Assembly (NCBI GenBank): GCA_016710885.1
Contig: JADJUC010000002.1
Coordinates: 124,001 to 188,000, forward strand
Direction of reading: 5' to 3'
Source: Candidatus Proximibacter danicus
GTDB lineage: Bacteria > Pseudomonadota > Gammaproteobacteria > Burkholderiales > Rhodocyclaceae
DNA length: 64,000 nucleotides
Shown here: piece after piece, positions 49,712 through 57,903 of the stretch
Layout: the number at the start of each line of letters is the position of its first letter
How positions within the stretch are numbered: the stretch's first letter is position 1
Program-made: the position numbers and the translations under genes
The notes under the pieces: generated by a model
What the model was told of the DNA's origin: nothing
Database searches by the model: none
Seen by the model: the letters and a program-made list of their open reading frames with translations, nothing else

Positions 49712-51091
49712 ATGGTCGATTCCGCCCCATTTTCCCCGCTAAGCATTGCCGTTCTTAACCGTCTCGTTCGTGAGCGTCTGGAGAGCGGTTTTCCACTTTG
49801 CTGGGTCGCCGGAGAAATTTCAAATTTGACGCTGGCCACCTCCGGGCACGCCTACTTCACGCTCAAGGACGAGTCTGCCCAGGTTCGCTGCGTCATGTTC
49901 CGCAACCGCAACGCGCTGCTTGGCTGGCGACTGGCCAACGGCCAGCATGTTGAAGCACGCGTATTGGTCACGCTTTATGAGGCGCGCGGAGATTTCCAGC
50001 TCAACGTGGAGACCATGCGCCAGGCCGGCGTCGGCAATCTTTTCGAGAAATTCCAGAAGCTGAAGGCCAAACTCGAAGCTGAAGGCCTGTTTGCTGCCAG
50101 CGACAAACGTCGGCTCCCCGCCTTTCCAAGCCGGATCGGCATCGTCACCTCACCGCAGGCCGCAGCGCTGCGTGACGTACTGACGACACTGGCACGCCGC
50201 GCGCCCCATATTGAAGTCATACTTTTCCCAACGCCCGTGCAAGGCGAAGGGGCCGGCGCTCAGATTGCAGCCGCCATCGTCGCGGCAGGCAAAAGTGGCC
50301 TGTGTGACACGCTGATCGTCTGCCGTGGCGGCGGCAGCATCGAGGATCTCTGGGCCTTCAATGAGGAGGTTGTAGCCCGCGCCATTCGCGCCTGCCCGAT
50401 TCCCGTCATCAGCGGCGTTGGCCATGAAACCGATTTCACCATCGCGGACTTTGCCGCCGACCTGCGCGCGCCAACACCGACGGCAGCAGCCGAGGTTGCG
50501 GCGCCGGAACGGTTGCGCCTGCTACGGCAGTTATCCGAACTCCAAAGCACGCTACGCCGCCAGACCGAGCAAGCTATCGCACAACGCACCCAGCACCTTG
50601 ACTGGCTGGCCCACCGGCTGACCCACCCGGCCGAGCGCCTTCAACGCCAGCGGGAAACCCTCATGCATCTAGGCAAACGCCTGAGCGCCGCCGCCATGCG
50701 CCACCAGACCGGCGGCACCGCGCGCCTCGCGGCACTTCGTCAGCGGCTCACCGTCGCTCGACCGGTCACCAGGATTGCGGGCCAGCACGTCGGTCACTTG
50801 GCAACGCGGCTGCAGCACGCATGGCAACAACACGCTAGCCAGCACTCCAGCGCTCTGACACGCCTTGCCGACAGCCTGGAGCACCTGAACCCGCAAGCCG
50901 TGCTCGGCCGCGGCTATGCCGTGGTTCGAGACGACAAAGGGCAGATCGTGCGCAAGGCGACGCACATGGAACCAAGTGCGCAGATCCATGTCTATCTCGC
51001 GCACGGCCGACTGGATGCAAGCGTCACAGCGGCCGACAATGACGATCAACTGATTCCGGCCCCGGCTGGACTTGACCGACGCAACGTATAA
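49712..51091 (+). CDS. xseA: XseA, exodeoxyribonuclease VII large subunit
   Basis: Single-strand-specific exonuclease subunit of 459 residues. The OB-fold N-terminus (WVAGEISNLTLATSGHAYFTLKDESAQVRCVMFR), the catalytic-domain strings GIVTSPQAAALRDV, CRGGGSIEDLWAFNEE and the VGHETDFTIADFAADLRAPTPTAAAE motif are diagnostic. A Gln/Arg-rich coiled coil and a C-terminal GRGYAVV segment follow. No xseB is nearby. Its TAA stop overlaps a possible minus-10 of sodB. Confidence 0.96.
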   Translation: MVDSAPFSPLSIAVLNRLVRERLESGFPLCWVAGEISNLTLATSGHAYFTLKDESAQVRCVMFRNRNALLGWRLANGQHVEARVLVTLYEARGDFQLNVETMRQAGVGNLFEKFQKLKAKLEAEGLFAASDKRRLPAFPSRIGIVTSPQAAALRDVLTTLARRAPHIEVILFPTPVQGEGAGAQIAAAIVAAGKSGLCDTLIVCRGGGSIEDLWAFNEEVVARAIRACPIPVISGVGHETDFTIADFAADLRAPTPTAAAEVAAPERLRLLRQLSELQSTLRRQTEQAIAQRTQHLDWLAHRLTHPAERLQRQRETLMHLGKRLSAAAMRHQTGGTARLAALRQRLTVARPVTRIAGQHVGHLATRLQHAWQQHASQHSSALTRLADSLEHLNPQAVLGRGYAVVRDDKGQIVRKATHMEPSAQIHVYLAHGRLDASVTAADNDDQLIPAPAGLDRRNV

Positions 51092-51092
51092 T
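51087..51092 (+). promoter_or_regulatory. Candidate sodB minus-10 element
   Basis: TATAAT lies across the xseA stop codon, 54 bases before the sodB ATG. A CTGGAC 17 bases upstream is a poor minus-35, so strength is uncertain. Confidence 0.4.
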
Positions 51093-51145
51093 CGATTCAA
51101 CAGTTTCGCAGCACCCCTAAATCAAAAACCCTGAGAGAGAACCCT

Positions 51146-51730
51146 ATGGAACATCAACTGCCGCAACTGCCTTTTGCCATGGACGCCCTGGCGCCGCACA
51201 TGAGCAAGGAAACCTTCGAATACCACTATGCCAAGCACCACAATGCCTACGTGGTTAACCTGAACAACCTGATCAAGGGCACCGAATTCGAAGCCCTCGA
51301 CCTCGAAGCCATCGTCAAGAAGGCCCCGGCCGGCGGCGTCTACAACAACGCCGCCCAGGTGTGGAACCACACCTTCTTCTGGAACTGCCTGAAGCCGAAC
51401 GGCGGCGGCGCTCCGAGCGGTGCGCTGGCCGCAGCGATCGACAAGAAGTGGGGCTCGTTCGACGAGTTCAAGAAGGCCTTCCAGACCTCCGCCGTCGGCA
51501 ACTTCGGTTCCGGCTGGACCTGGCTGGTCAAGAAGGCCGACGGTTCGGTCGACATCGTCAACATGGGCGCCGCCGGCACCCCGCTGACCACCGGCGACAC
51601 CGCCCTGCTTTGCATCGACGTGTGGGAACACGCCTACTACATCGACTTCCGCAACCTGCGCCCGAAATTTGTTGAAACTTTCCTTAATAGCCTGGCCAAC
51701 TGGACTTTCGCAGAAAAGAACTTCGGCTGA
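51146..51730 (+). CDS. sodB: Iron superoxide dismutase
   Basis: Converts superoxide to peroxide and oxygen. The 194-residue protein has metal ligands His27, His75 (WNHTFFWNCL), Asp158 and His162 (DVWEHAYYID). Gln71 in NNAAQVWNH is the second-sphere residue that marks iron rather than manganese enzymes. It is a cytoplasmic form without signal peptide. GAGAGAGAA precedes the ATG, and a terminator follows directly, so it is monocistronic. Confidence 0.96.
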   Translation: MEHQLPQLPFAMDALAPHMSKETFEYHYAKHHNAYVVNLNNLIKGTEFEALDLEAIVKKAPAGGVYNNAAQVWNHTFFWNCLKPNGGGAPSGALAAAIDKKWGSFDEFKKAFQTSAVGNFGSGWTWLVKKADGSVDIVNMGAAGTPLTTGDTALLCIDVWEHAYYIDFRNLRPKFVETFLNSLANWTFAEKNFG

Positions 51731-51755
51731 TCTGCACACCGTATGTTTCATTGCA

Positions 51756-51783
51756 GAACGGGCACCCTGGCGGTGCCCGTTCT
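51756..51783 (+). terminator. Terminator after sodB
   Basis: AGAACGGGCACC, loop CTGG(C), GGTGCCCGTTCT: a strong stem 25 bases after the stop. The T-run after it is short. Confidence 0.75.
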
Positions 51784-51868
51784 ACGTCTGCAACTGATCC
51801 TCGAGCCTTATTGCGTCGTGCACAGCACTGCAAAATAGTCTCCTGACCTCACCTGAAAAGGAAAACCC

Positions 51869-52834
51869 ATGTCCCCGGAATACGCGATCCTGACGATCAA
51901 TCTGCTCGCCGCCTTTGCCGATGGCGCCAATGATGACCGCGAGCGCGAGCATATTCGGCGTTTTACCGAAAACCTCGGTAGCGAAGCCCCCGACTTGCCC
52001 CACCTCTATCAGGACGTGCTGTTCAAGCGTGTAGGTCTGGCCGACGCGGCGAAGGCGCTGAGCGATCTCGGCCAGCGCCAGTTCGCCTACGAAATGGCGG
52101 TCTGTGTCTGCGATGCGGATGGCAGCCAGAACGATGCCGAGAAGAACTTCCTCCGCGAACTGAAGTCGCATCTGGGTCTTGAGAACGACGTGCAGAGCCT
52201 TGAGCACGAGCGCCAGGCCGACGCACTGGCCGACGCGTGGGGCAACACCGCCCTCCCGCTTTCGGCGGCTGCGGGTAGCGTGCCACCGGTCGTTGCCTCA
52301 CAGGCCAACGTCAGCGAAGCCGAACTCGACCAGTCGATCCTCAATTACGCCATCCTTAACGGGGCGCTGGAATTGCTGCCGCAGCCCTGGGCCTCGGTGG
52401 CAATCATTCCGCTGCAGGTGAAGCTGGTGTACCGCATCGGCAAAGCCTACGGCTACGAAATGGACCAAGGGCATATCAAGGAATTCATCGCCACCGTCGG
52501 TGTCGGCCTGACCTCGCAATACCTCGAACAGTTCGGTCGCAAGCTGCTTGGCGGCCTGCTCGGCAAGCTTGCCGGCAAGACATTGGGCGGCATCGGCCGG
52601 GCCGCCACCGGCATGGCCTTCTCTTTCGCCACCACGTATGCCCTCGGCCAACTGGCAAAACGCTACTACGCTGGCAATCGGCAGATGAGCACGCAACTGC
52701 TGCAGGAAACTTTCCAGGGCCTGCTGGGCCCGGCCAAGCAACTGCAGAGCCAGTATCTGCCGCAGATCCAGCAGAAGGCCAACAGCCTTGATGCCGGGCA
52801 GATCATGGCGATGGTGCGCGGCAACAGCCTCTAA
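51869..52834 (+). CDS. TerB-like / DUF697 membrane-associated protein
   Basis: Protein of 321 residues. The N-terminal 110 residues (LTINLLAAFADGANDDREREHIRRF, AVCVCDADGSQNDAEKNFLREL) look like a TerB-type helical domain with acidic metal-binding-like residues. The rest (LELLPQPWASVAIIPLQVKLVYRIGKAYGY, IATVGVGLTSQYLEQFGRKLLGG, AATGMAFSFATTYALGQLAKRYY) matches DUF697, which has hydrophobic segments and is found with GTPases or alone. The combination suggests a stress or membrane role, unproven. AAAGGAAAA precedes the ATG. It stands alone between sodB and ubiC. Confidence 0.78.
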   Translation: MSPEYAILTINLLAAFADGANDDREREHIRRFTENLGSEAPDLPHLYQDVLFKRVGLADAAKALSDLGQRQFAYEMAVCVCDADGSQNDAEKNFLRELKSHLGLENDVQSLEHERQADALADAWGNTALPLSAAAGSVPPVVASQANVSEAELDQSILNYAILNGALELLPQPWASVAIIPLQVKLVYRIGKAYGYEMDQGHIKEFIATVGVGLTSQYLEQFGRKLLGGLLGKLAGKTLGGIGRAATGMAFSFATTYALGQLAKRYYAGNRQMSTQLLQETFQGLLGPAKQLQSQYLPQIQQKANSLDAGQIMAMVRGNSL

Positions 52835-52842
52835 GCATCAAC

Positions 52843-52880
52843 GCCCGACGCCGTTGCCTTAAGCGACGGCGTCGGGCTTT
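52843..52880 (+). terminator. Terminator overlapping the 3' end of ubiC
   Basis: GCCCGACGCCGTTGC and GCGACGGCGTCGGGC (52863-52877) make a strong stem, then TTT on the plus strand. The right arm encodes the last codons of the convergent ubiC. Confidence 0.8.
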
Positions 52881-53404
52881 CCTAGCAGCGGCGAGAAGAC
52901 CTCGGTCACCAACACCGTCTGCCGGCGAAAGCGGTGCGTGCAACGACGCGCCAGAAACCCGGCAAGCGGCCGCTGACCGAGCGAGCTGACCGCGGGTTCT
53001 TGCAGCGGGTGGCGCCTGTCGATGTGCGCAAAAGCCAGCTGCCCGCGAACAAAGCCGGGATGGGCAAAAAGCAGCGACCCCAACGAGCGGCCTCCGAGTC
53101 GGGAAAACCAGCGGGTCAGTACGCCATGCGGCCTTGCTGGCAAGACGGTGTGGGCAAAAATAACCGGGACGTCATCGCAGAAGAGTACGACTTCCCGCAC
53201 CCAGCAGCGGGCACCGGGAGCCAGTCCGAGCGCATCGCACTCATCGGCGTTGGCGCGGTACAGATGCTGCCGAAGCAGGTGGATGCGAAAGCGGCCGAGA
53301 CCTTGCAGCCGCGCCGTCAGAGAACCGGGTTCGCGCAGCCAGCTGCGCAAGGCCCGGTCACCATCGCCCCTCGGCAGATCCCCGCGCCAGCGTGAAAACC
53401 TCAT
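52859..53404 (-). CDS. ubiC: UbiC, chorismate pyruvate-lyase
   Basis: Predicted first enzyme of ubiquinone synthesis, making 4-hydroxybenzoate from chorismate. The 181-residue protein has WLREPGSLTARLQ, ARCWVREVVLFCDDVPVIFAHTVLP and the C-terminal LGSLLFAHPGFVRGQLAFAHI and RRCTHRFRRQTVLVTEVFSP, which fit the UbiC family; the WLRExGSLT start is typical. ATG 53404 begins just past the DUF192 stop; an alternative at 53497 would run into that gene. Note that ubiA is not adjacent. A ubiquinone-type respiratory chain is consistent with the rest. Confidence 0.88.
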   Translation of the reverse strand: MRFSRWRGDLPRGDGDRALRSWLREPGSLTARLQGLGRFRIHLLRQHLYRANADECDALGLAPGARCWVREVVLFCDDVPVIFAHTVLPARPHGVLTRWFSRLGGRSLGSLLFAHPGFVRGQLAFAHIDRRHPLQEPAVSSLGQRPLAGFLARRCTHRFRRQTVLVTEVFSPLLGKPDAVA

Positions 53405-53417
53405 GGCGAAAATGCGC

Positions 53418-53870
53418 TCAGCGTGCCGCTGGCAAGCTGCCAACGCCGCCGATGATTGCACCGGGCTGGAGGCCCTTGGCCTTGAACCAGCCAGCATTCA
53501 TTTCCAAGGCAAACCGTGCGGGGCGTACCGGGCAGTGATTGTCTTCAGTTTCCGGCAGCATTTCGTCGATATTGATGATCTTTCCCTGCTCGTCGAGGAA
53601 GGCGATTGACAGCGGAAGGGGGGTGTTTTTCATCCAGAAGCAGTGCATTGCCGCCTGTGGAAAGGCGAAGATCATTCCCTGGTTCTTGGCCAGCGAACGG
53701 CGATGCATCAGTCCCTGCGAGCGATCGGCCTGATTGGCGGCGACTTCCGCCTCGATACGGTGGAAGCCGGCAGTCAGTTCGACACGCGGCATCGGCGCAG
53801 TTTGCGACGAAACAGCAGACGCCACGAACAATATGCACAGCACAACGGATTTGCCAAAATTCGACAGCAC
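53418..53870 (-). CDS. DUF192 family exported protein
   Basis: Protein of 150 residues with a signal peptide (SVVLCILFVASAVSSQTA) and a DUF192 domain: EVAANQADRSQGLMHRRSLAKNQGMIFAF, CFWMKNTPLPLSIAFLDEQGKI and a conserved NAGWFKAKGLQPG end. The role is unknown. I chose GTG 53870 because AGGAGAG lies five bases before it; ATG 53885 and 53933 are alternatives. It sits 13 bp before ubiC, likely in one transcript. Confidence 0.85.
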   Translation of the reverse strand: MLSNFGKSVVLCILFVASAVSSQTAPMPRVELTAGFHRIEAEVAANQADRSQGLMHRRSLAKNQGMIFAFPQAAMHCFWMKNTPLPLSIAFLDEQGKIINIDEMLPETEDNHCPVRPARFALEMNAGWFKAKGLQPGAIIGGVGSLPAAR

Positions 53871-53954
53871 ACTTCTCTCCTGCATCCAGCGAAACAACAA
53901 TGAAAAAGGCAGGATCCTGCCTGCCGGGTTCATCCCGGTGCTAAACCGAAGCTA

Positions 53955-54158
53955 TCACTTGGTCTTGCCGGAAGGCTTGGTGGCCGGCTTTTTCTTTTCC
54001 GCCTTGGCCGCTGCGGCCCTGGCTTTTGGCGCGGAGGCCTGACCATCGACAACGGTACCATCCGCGGTTTCGGCGGCCTTGGGCACGGCATGAGCGCCGA
54101 TAGACGTAAAAGCAAAAGCGCAGACGACAGCAGCAACGAGATGGGTAATCTTCTTCAT
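53955..54158 (-). CDS. Small exported Ala/Lys-rich protein
   Basis: A 67-residue product: signal peptide MKKITHLVAAVVCAFAFTSIGAHA, then a low-complexity basic tail (KARAAAAKAEKKKPATKPSG). No family is recognised. ATG 54158 has AAGAAAG upstream, and it lies 26 bp downstream of rluE. It may be a small envelope or nucleic-acid-binding protein; that is only composition-based. Confidence 0.6.
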   Translation of the reverse strand: MKKITHLVAAVVCAFAFTSIGAHAVPKAAETADGTVVDGQASAPKARAAAAKAEKKKPATKPSGKTK

Positions 54159-54184
54159 GGCATTTTGCTTTCTTGAAAGATCGG

Positions 54185-54787
54185 CTAACGCAGACCCGTT
54201 TTTTCCTGACGCCCGGCGTTCACCGTCCCCGCCAGATCGGCATAACTCCCGGAAAATTCGCGCCATTCACCGGGCGCCATTCCTCCCAGAGACTGGGCGC
54301 CCACAGCATAGCGGATCAGGCGCAAGGTGGGAAAGCCCACATGCGCGGTCATGCGCCGAATCTGACGATTTTTTCCTTCAGACAGGATCAGTTCGAGCCA
54401 TGAAGTTGGAATGGCCTGGCGAAAGCGGATCGGCGGATCGCGCTCCCACAGTCCAGCCGGCGCATCAATGCGCCGAACACCGCAGGGCAGCGTGGTGAAA
54501 TCGGCGTAGCGCACACCACGACGCAACTGCTCCAGCGCCTCGTCGCCAGGTTCACCCTCGACCTGCACCCAATAGGTTTTCGGCAGCTTGTGCTTCGGCT
54601 CGGCAATGCGCGCCTGCAGCTTGCCGTCGTCGGTGAGAATCAGCAGGCCTTCGCTGTCAGCATCGAGCCGCCCGGCAACATAGACGCCGGGCACCGCAAG
54701 CAGTTCGGACAGCCCTTTCCAGCGGCCTTCCGGCGTGAACTGGCTTAGGTAGCCGTAGGGCTTGTTGAGGAGGAGGATACGGGACAG
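54185..54787 (-). CDS. rluE: RluE-type 23S rRNA pseudouridine synthase
   Basis: Isomerises a uridine of 23S rRNA (U2457 in E. coli). The frame gives LLLNKPYGYLSQFTPEG, GRLDADSEGLLILTDDG with the catalytic Asp, KTYWVQVEG and LILSEGKNRQIRRMTAHVGFPTLRLIRYAVG, all diagnostic of the RsuA/RluE group, here without an S4 domain. There is no ATG, GTG or TTG at the expected N-terminus: the codon in place is CTG (54787), preceded after one codon by a stop. A dispersed repeat starts 20 bases upstream and may have replaced the original upstream region. The product is about 200 residues. Confidence 0.85.
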   Translation of the reverse strand: MSRILLLNKPYGYLSQFTPEGRWKGLSELLAVPGVYVAGRLDADSEGLLILTDDGKLQARIAEPKHKLPKTYWVQVEGEPGDEALEQLRRGVRYADFTTLPCGVRRIDAPAGLWERDPPIRFRQAIPTSWLELILSEGKNRQIRRMTAHVGFPTLRLIRYAVGAQSLGGMAPGEWREFSGSYADLAGTVNAGRQEKTGLR

Positions 54788-54806
54788 CTTTCAGCTTGAA
54801 AAGATT

Positions 54807-54916
54807 CCGTTCGTGGTGAGCCTGTCGAACCATGGACGGCGCACTAGGCCCAAGAGCGCCGTCCATCCTCCTTCGACAAAGCTCAGGACAGGCTTCGACA
54901 AGCTCAGGGCGAACGG
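54807..54916. repeat. Dispersed palindromic repeat (TTCGACAAGCTCAGG type)
   Basis: The 110-bp element begins CCGTTCGTGGTGAGCCTGTCGAA and ends TTCGACAAGCTCAGGGCGAACGG, imperfect inverted copies, with inner arms ATGGACGGCGC/GCGCCGTCCAT. A near-tandem copy (TTCGACAAAGCTCAGGAC, TTCGACAAGCTCAGGGC) lies in the right half. I recognise the TTCGACAAGCTCAGG core as a very widespread intergenic repeat in proteobacteria. It separates rluE from nirN. Confidence 0.8.
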
Positions 54917-54950
54917 TTTTTCCGCAGAGGCAAACCCGGCGGAGCGGCGG

Positions 54951-56559
54951 TCAGTGCGATGTTCCCTCGGAACGCGTGATCTTGTTCCACACGTTGTACT
55001 TGCCGACCGGCTTCTTGGCCGGGATGCGCTTCACTTCGGTCAGCGTCTTCATGTCGATCACCACCAGCGCGCCGTCCATCTCCCACAGGCTGGCCAGCGC
55101 GTAGCGGCCGTCCTTGGTGAATTCGACGTGGGCCAGCGTCTGCCCGGCCGGGGCCTCGATCTCCTTGACCACTTCCAGCGTCTGCTTGTCGATGATCTGC
55201 AGCTTGTTCTTGTGCTCCTTGCTCATCATCGAGTCGGTGAAGGCGTAGCGACTGTTCTCGTGGCTGCGCATGAAGAAGCCGGGGCCGCGGGTCTTGATCT
55301 GCTTCACGTTCTCGAAGGTCTTCAGGTCAATCACCGTGATCAGGCCTTCGTTGAGGTTCGGCGACGCCATGACCAGACGCTCCTTGCCCGCAGCATCCTT
55401 CCACTTCCAGGTAATCCCCGAGCCAAGGTGCGGCATGCCGGGCAGATCGAGGTCGGCGATCTTCTTGCGGCCATCGAGGAAGATCACCTGCCCCTTGGTC
55501 GCCGAGCGCGAGGCGCCGAGAATCTCGTGGTAACTCTGGGTGAAGAAGAAATCGTCGAGATAATCCTTGAGGATGGTGCGGCGCGGGTAGAAGAAGCCCG
55601 GTTTGAAGTCGCCTTCCTTGTACTGGTAGTCATGCACCAGACCTTCCGTCACCGGTTCCGCCTTCGGGTCGTAGCTGATTTCCCAGACTTCCGGCACATC
55701 CTTCAGCGCGGCAACGAAGCTCTTGCGCGGCGCTGCGTCATAGACGGCTGAAACGCGCGAGGACTTGTCGCCCTTGGCGTTGACCACCGGGATGATCTTC
55801 GACAACGACAGATCTTTCGCATCGAGCACCACCAGCGTGTGTGGCAGGTAGTTGGCCACCATCACCCATTTGCCGTCGCCCGACACGGCGGCATTGCGCG
55901 TGTTGAGGCCGGCGCGGGTTTCCGCCACGACCTTCAGGTTCCACAGATCGTATTTGGTCATCCAGCCGTCGCGCGAGGCGAAGTAGACGAAGCGGCCGTC
56001 CGGCGAATATTTCGGGCCGCCGTGCAGCGCATAGCGGCTGGGGAAGCGGTGGATGCGTTCGAGCTTGTCGCCATCGAGCACCGAGACGTGGTGATCGCCG
56101 GTTTCGACAACGATGAACAGGTTCATCGGGTCGGCGCCCTTGAGCGCAGCAGAGGGCTTGTTCGGCAGATCGAGGGCGGCCGTATCGACCACCTGCGAGG
56201 CCTTGATCTCGGCCTCACCCCAGACCGGGGCCGGGGTGACCTTGGTGTAGATGAAATCGGTCAGCGCCTGGATTTCTTCGGCTTTCAGCTTGTCGCCGAA
56301 AGGCGGCATCTGCGTCGCCGGGCGGCTGTCGCGAATGACGGTAGAGTGCATCCGGCTTGCGCAGACGCTCGAGGTTCTCCGGCAGCAGCGCCTGGCCGAC
56401 GCCGCCGAGACGGTTTTCGCCGTGGCAGGACTGGCAATGCTCCTTGTACAGCGCTGGTGTATCGATACCCTCTGCTGCCTCGGCAAACGAGGCCATGCCG
56501 AAAAGAAAAACCGCCAGATAGGCCGCCGAGACGCCAATTTTCACGTTCAGCCAGTTCAT
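54951..56559 (-). pseudogene. nirN: NirN-like cytochrome c / heme d1 protein with one frameshift
   Basis: Periplasmic protein with a signal peptide (FLFGMASFAEA), one c-type heme site (CQSCH, then ALLPENLERLR, ATQMPPF) and a C-terminal eight-bladed d1-type beta propeller (LFIVVETGDHHVSVLDG, YFASRDGWMTKYDLW, HEILGASRSATKGQV). NirN converts dihydro-heme d1 to heme d1; NirS has the same architecture but is usually longer, and the neighbouring nirJ favours NirN. About one extra base near 56343 shifts the frame between RLRKPDA and TVIRDSRPATQ; removing it gives about 535 residues. ATG 56559 overlaps the nirJ stop by four bases. Confidence 0.78.
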
Positions 56560-57755
56560 GAATCGCTCCTCTTGATACGCACATAGGGCGTCACCGTCAC
56601 CCGCTCGCCAGAGGAGATGACGCCGATTTCATCGTCGTCGAGGTAGCAGCCGGGATCTTCGGCCCACGGGTCCTGGGTCATCTGCTGCGCGCGCACACGG
56701 GTGTTGCCGTTGCAGATCTCGAGGAACTTGCACTCGCCGCAACGCCCCTTGACCGCCCGCGGATGCTGCTTGAGACCGGCCATCAGCGGGTCCGAGGTAT
56801 CCGGCCAGATGGCCGAGAACGGGCGCTGGCGCACGTTGCCCAGCGTGTAGTGCCACCACATGGTGTCCGGGTGCACATTGCCGAGGTTGTCGATGTTGGC
56901 CACGTTCACGCCCGAAGAATTGCCGCCCCACTGGCGCAGCTTGGCTTCCACGTGCGCGGCACGCTCAGGGAAACGTTTCTGTACCCATTGCAGGAAATAG
57001 ACGCCGTCGGCATCGTTGTTGCCGGTGGTGAATTCCTTCTCCAGCCCGCGCTGCTGATATTCCCAGCAGGTATCGAACAACAGGTCCATCGCCCAGCGCG
57101 TCAGCTTGTGCTGGGCGTCGTCCTTGCGGTTCTTGTTGCCGCGGCCGGCGTAGTTGAGGTGCGAGAAGTAGAAGCGGTCGATGCCTTCGTCTTCCACCAG
57201 TTTCAGCAGGCCGGGCAGGTCGTGCGCGTTGTCCTGGGTCATGGTGAAGCGCACGCCGATCTTCAGGCCGAGGTCGCGGCAGCGGCGGATGCCGGCCAGC
57301 GAGGCTTCGAAGGCACCGTCCATGCGGCGGAACTTGTCGTGTGTTTCCTTGATGCCGTCGAGCGAGACGCCGACGTAGTTGAAGTCGCATTCGGCGATCT
57401 GGTCGATGTTGCTGTCGTCGATCAGCGTGCCGTTCGACGACAGGCCGACGTAGAAGCCCATGGCCTTCGCGCGTTTGGCGATGTCGAAGATGTCCGGCCG
57501 TAGCAGCGGTTCGCCGCCGGAGAGGATCAGCACCGGCACACGGAAGCCCTTGAGGTCGTCCATCACGCCATAGATTTCCTCGGTCGTCAGCTCGCCCGGG
57601 AAGTCCTTGTCGGCGGAGATCGAGTAGCAGTGCTTGCAGGTCAGGTTGCAGCGGCGGATCAGGTTCCAGATCACCACCGGGCCGGGCGGGTTGCGCTTCG
57701 GGCCAAGCGGCGTCGGAGACGCGATTTCATGCATGTATTGGGATATGCGAAACAT
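56556..57755 (-). CDS. nirJ: NirJ, heme d1 biosynthesis radical SAM protein
   Basis: Radical SAM enzyme of 399 residues that removes propionate side chains when heme d1 is made. The 4Fe-4S/SAM motif is C36-LTC40-KHC43 (RCNLTCKHCYS). LILSGGEPLLRPDIF is the GGE region, and a SPASM-type C-terminus (KGRCGECKFLEICNGNTRVRA) provides the second cluster. The gene starts an operon with nirN and is preceded by an FNR/DNR-type box (57824-57837), so it should be expressed under low oxygen with nitrogen oxides. No nirS is in the window; the main cluster must lie elsewhere. Confidence 0.92.
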   Translation of the reverse strand: MFRISQYMHEIASPTPLGPKRNPPGPVVIWNLIRRCNLTCKHCYSISADKDFPGELTTEEIYGVMDDLKGFRVPVLILSGGEPLLRPDIFDIAKRAKAMGFYVGLSSNGTLIDDSNIDQIAECDFNYVGVSLDGIKETHDKFRRMDGAFEASLAGIRRCRDLGLKIGVRFTMTQDNAHDLPGLLKLVEDEGIDRFYFSHLNYAGRGNKNRKDDAQHKLTRWAMDLLFDTCWEYQQRGLEKEFTTGNNDADGVYFLQWVQKRFPERAAHVEAKLRQWGGNSSGVNVANIDNLGNVHPDTMWWHYTLGNVRQRPFSAIWPDTSDPLMAGLKQHPRAVKGRCGECKFLEICNGNTRVRAQQMTQDPWAEDPGCYLDDDEIGVISSGERVTVTPYVRIKRSDS

Positions 57756-57823
57756 CAGCGGAGCATCCGTAAGGCTTGATTGGGGGGTACGGCGTATTAG
57801 AAGTCAGCAGCCCCCGGCAAGCC

Positions 57824-57837
57824 TTGACGTGGATCAA
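57824..57837 (-). promoter_or_regulatory. FNR/DNR-type box upstream of nirJ
   Basis: Read on the minus strand, TTGATCCACGTCAA matches the FNR/DNR consensus TTGAT-N4-ATCAA with one mismatch. Its centre is about 75 bases before the nirJ ATG. A TAATAC some 24 bases further downstream is a possible minus-10. This placement is what a class II activator site needs. Confidence 0.75.
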
Positions 57838-57903
57838 TCCGGGCCGGATCGTTGGCGGCACCGGGTTTTTGGCTCCCGGCCGCCCACATGCCCGGCCCTG
57901 CCG

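Noticed and set aside
53405..53497. Earlier ubiC start
   Set aside because: It would overlap the end of the DUF192 gene; the family-like sequence begins at 53404.
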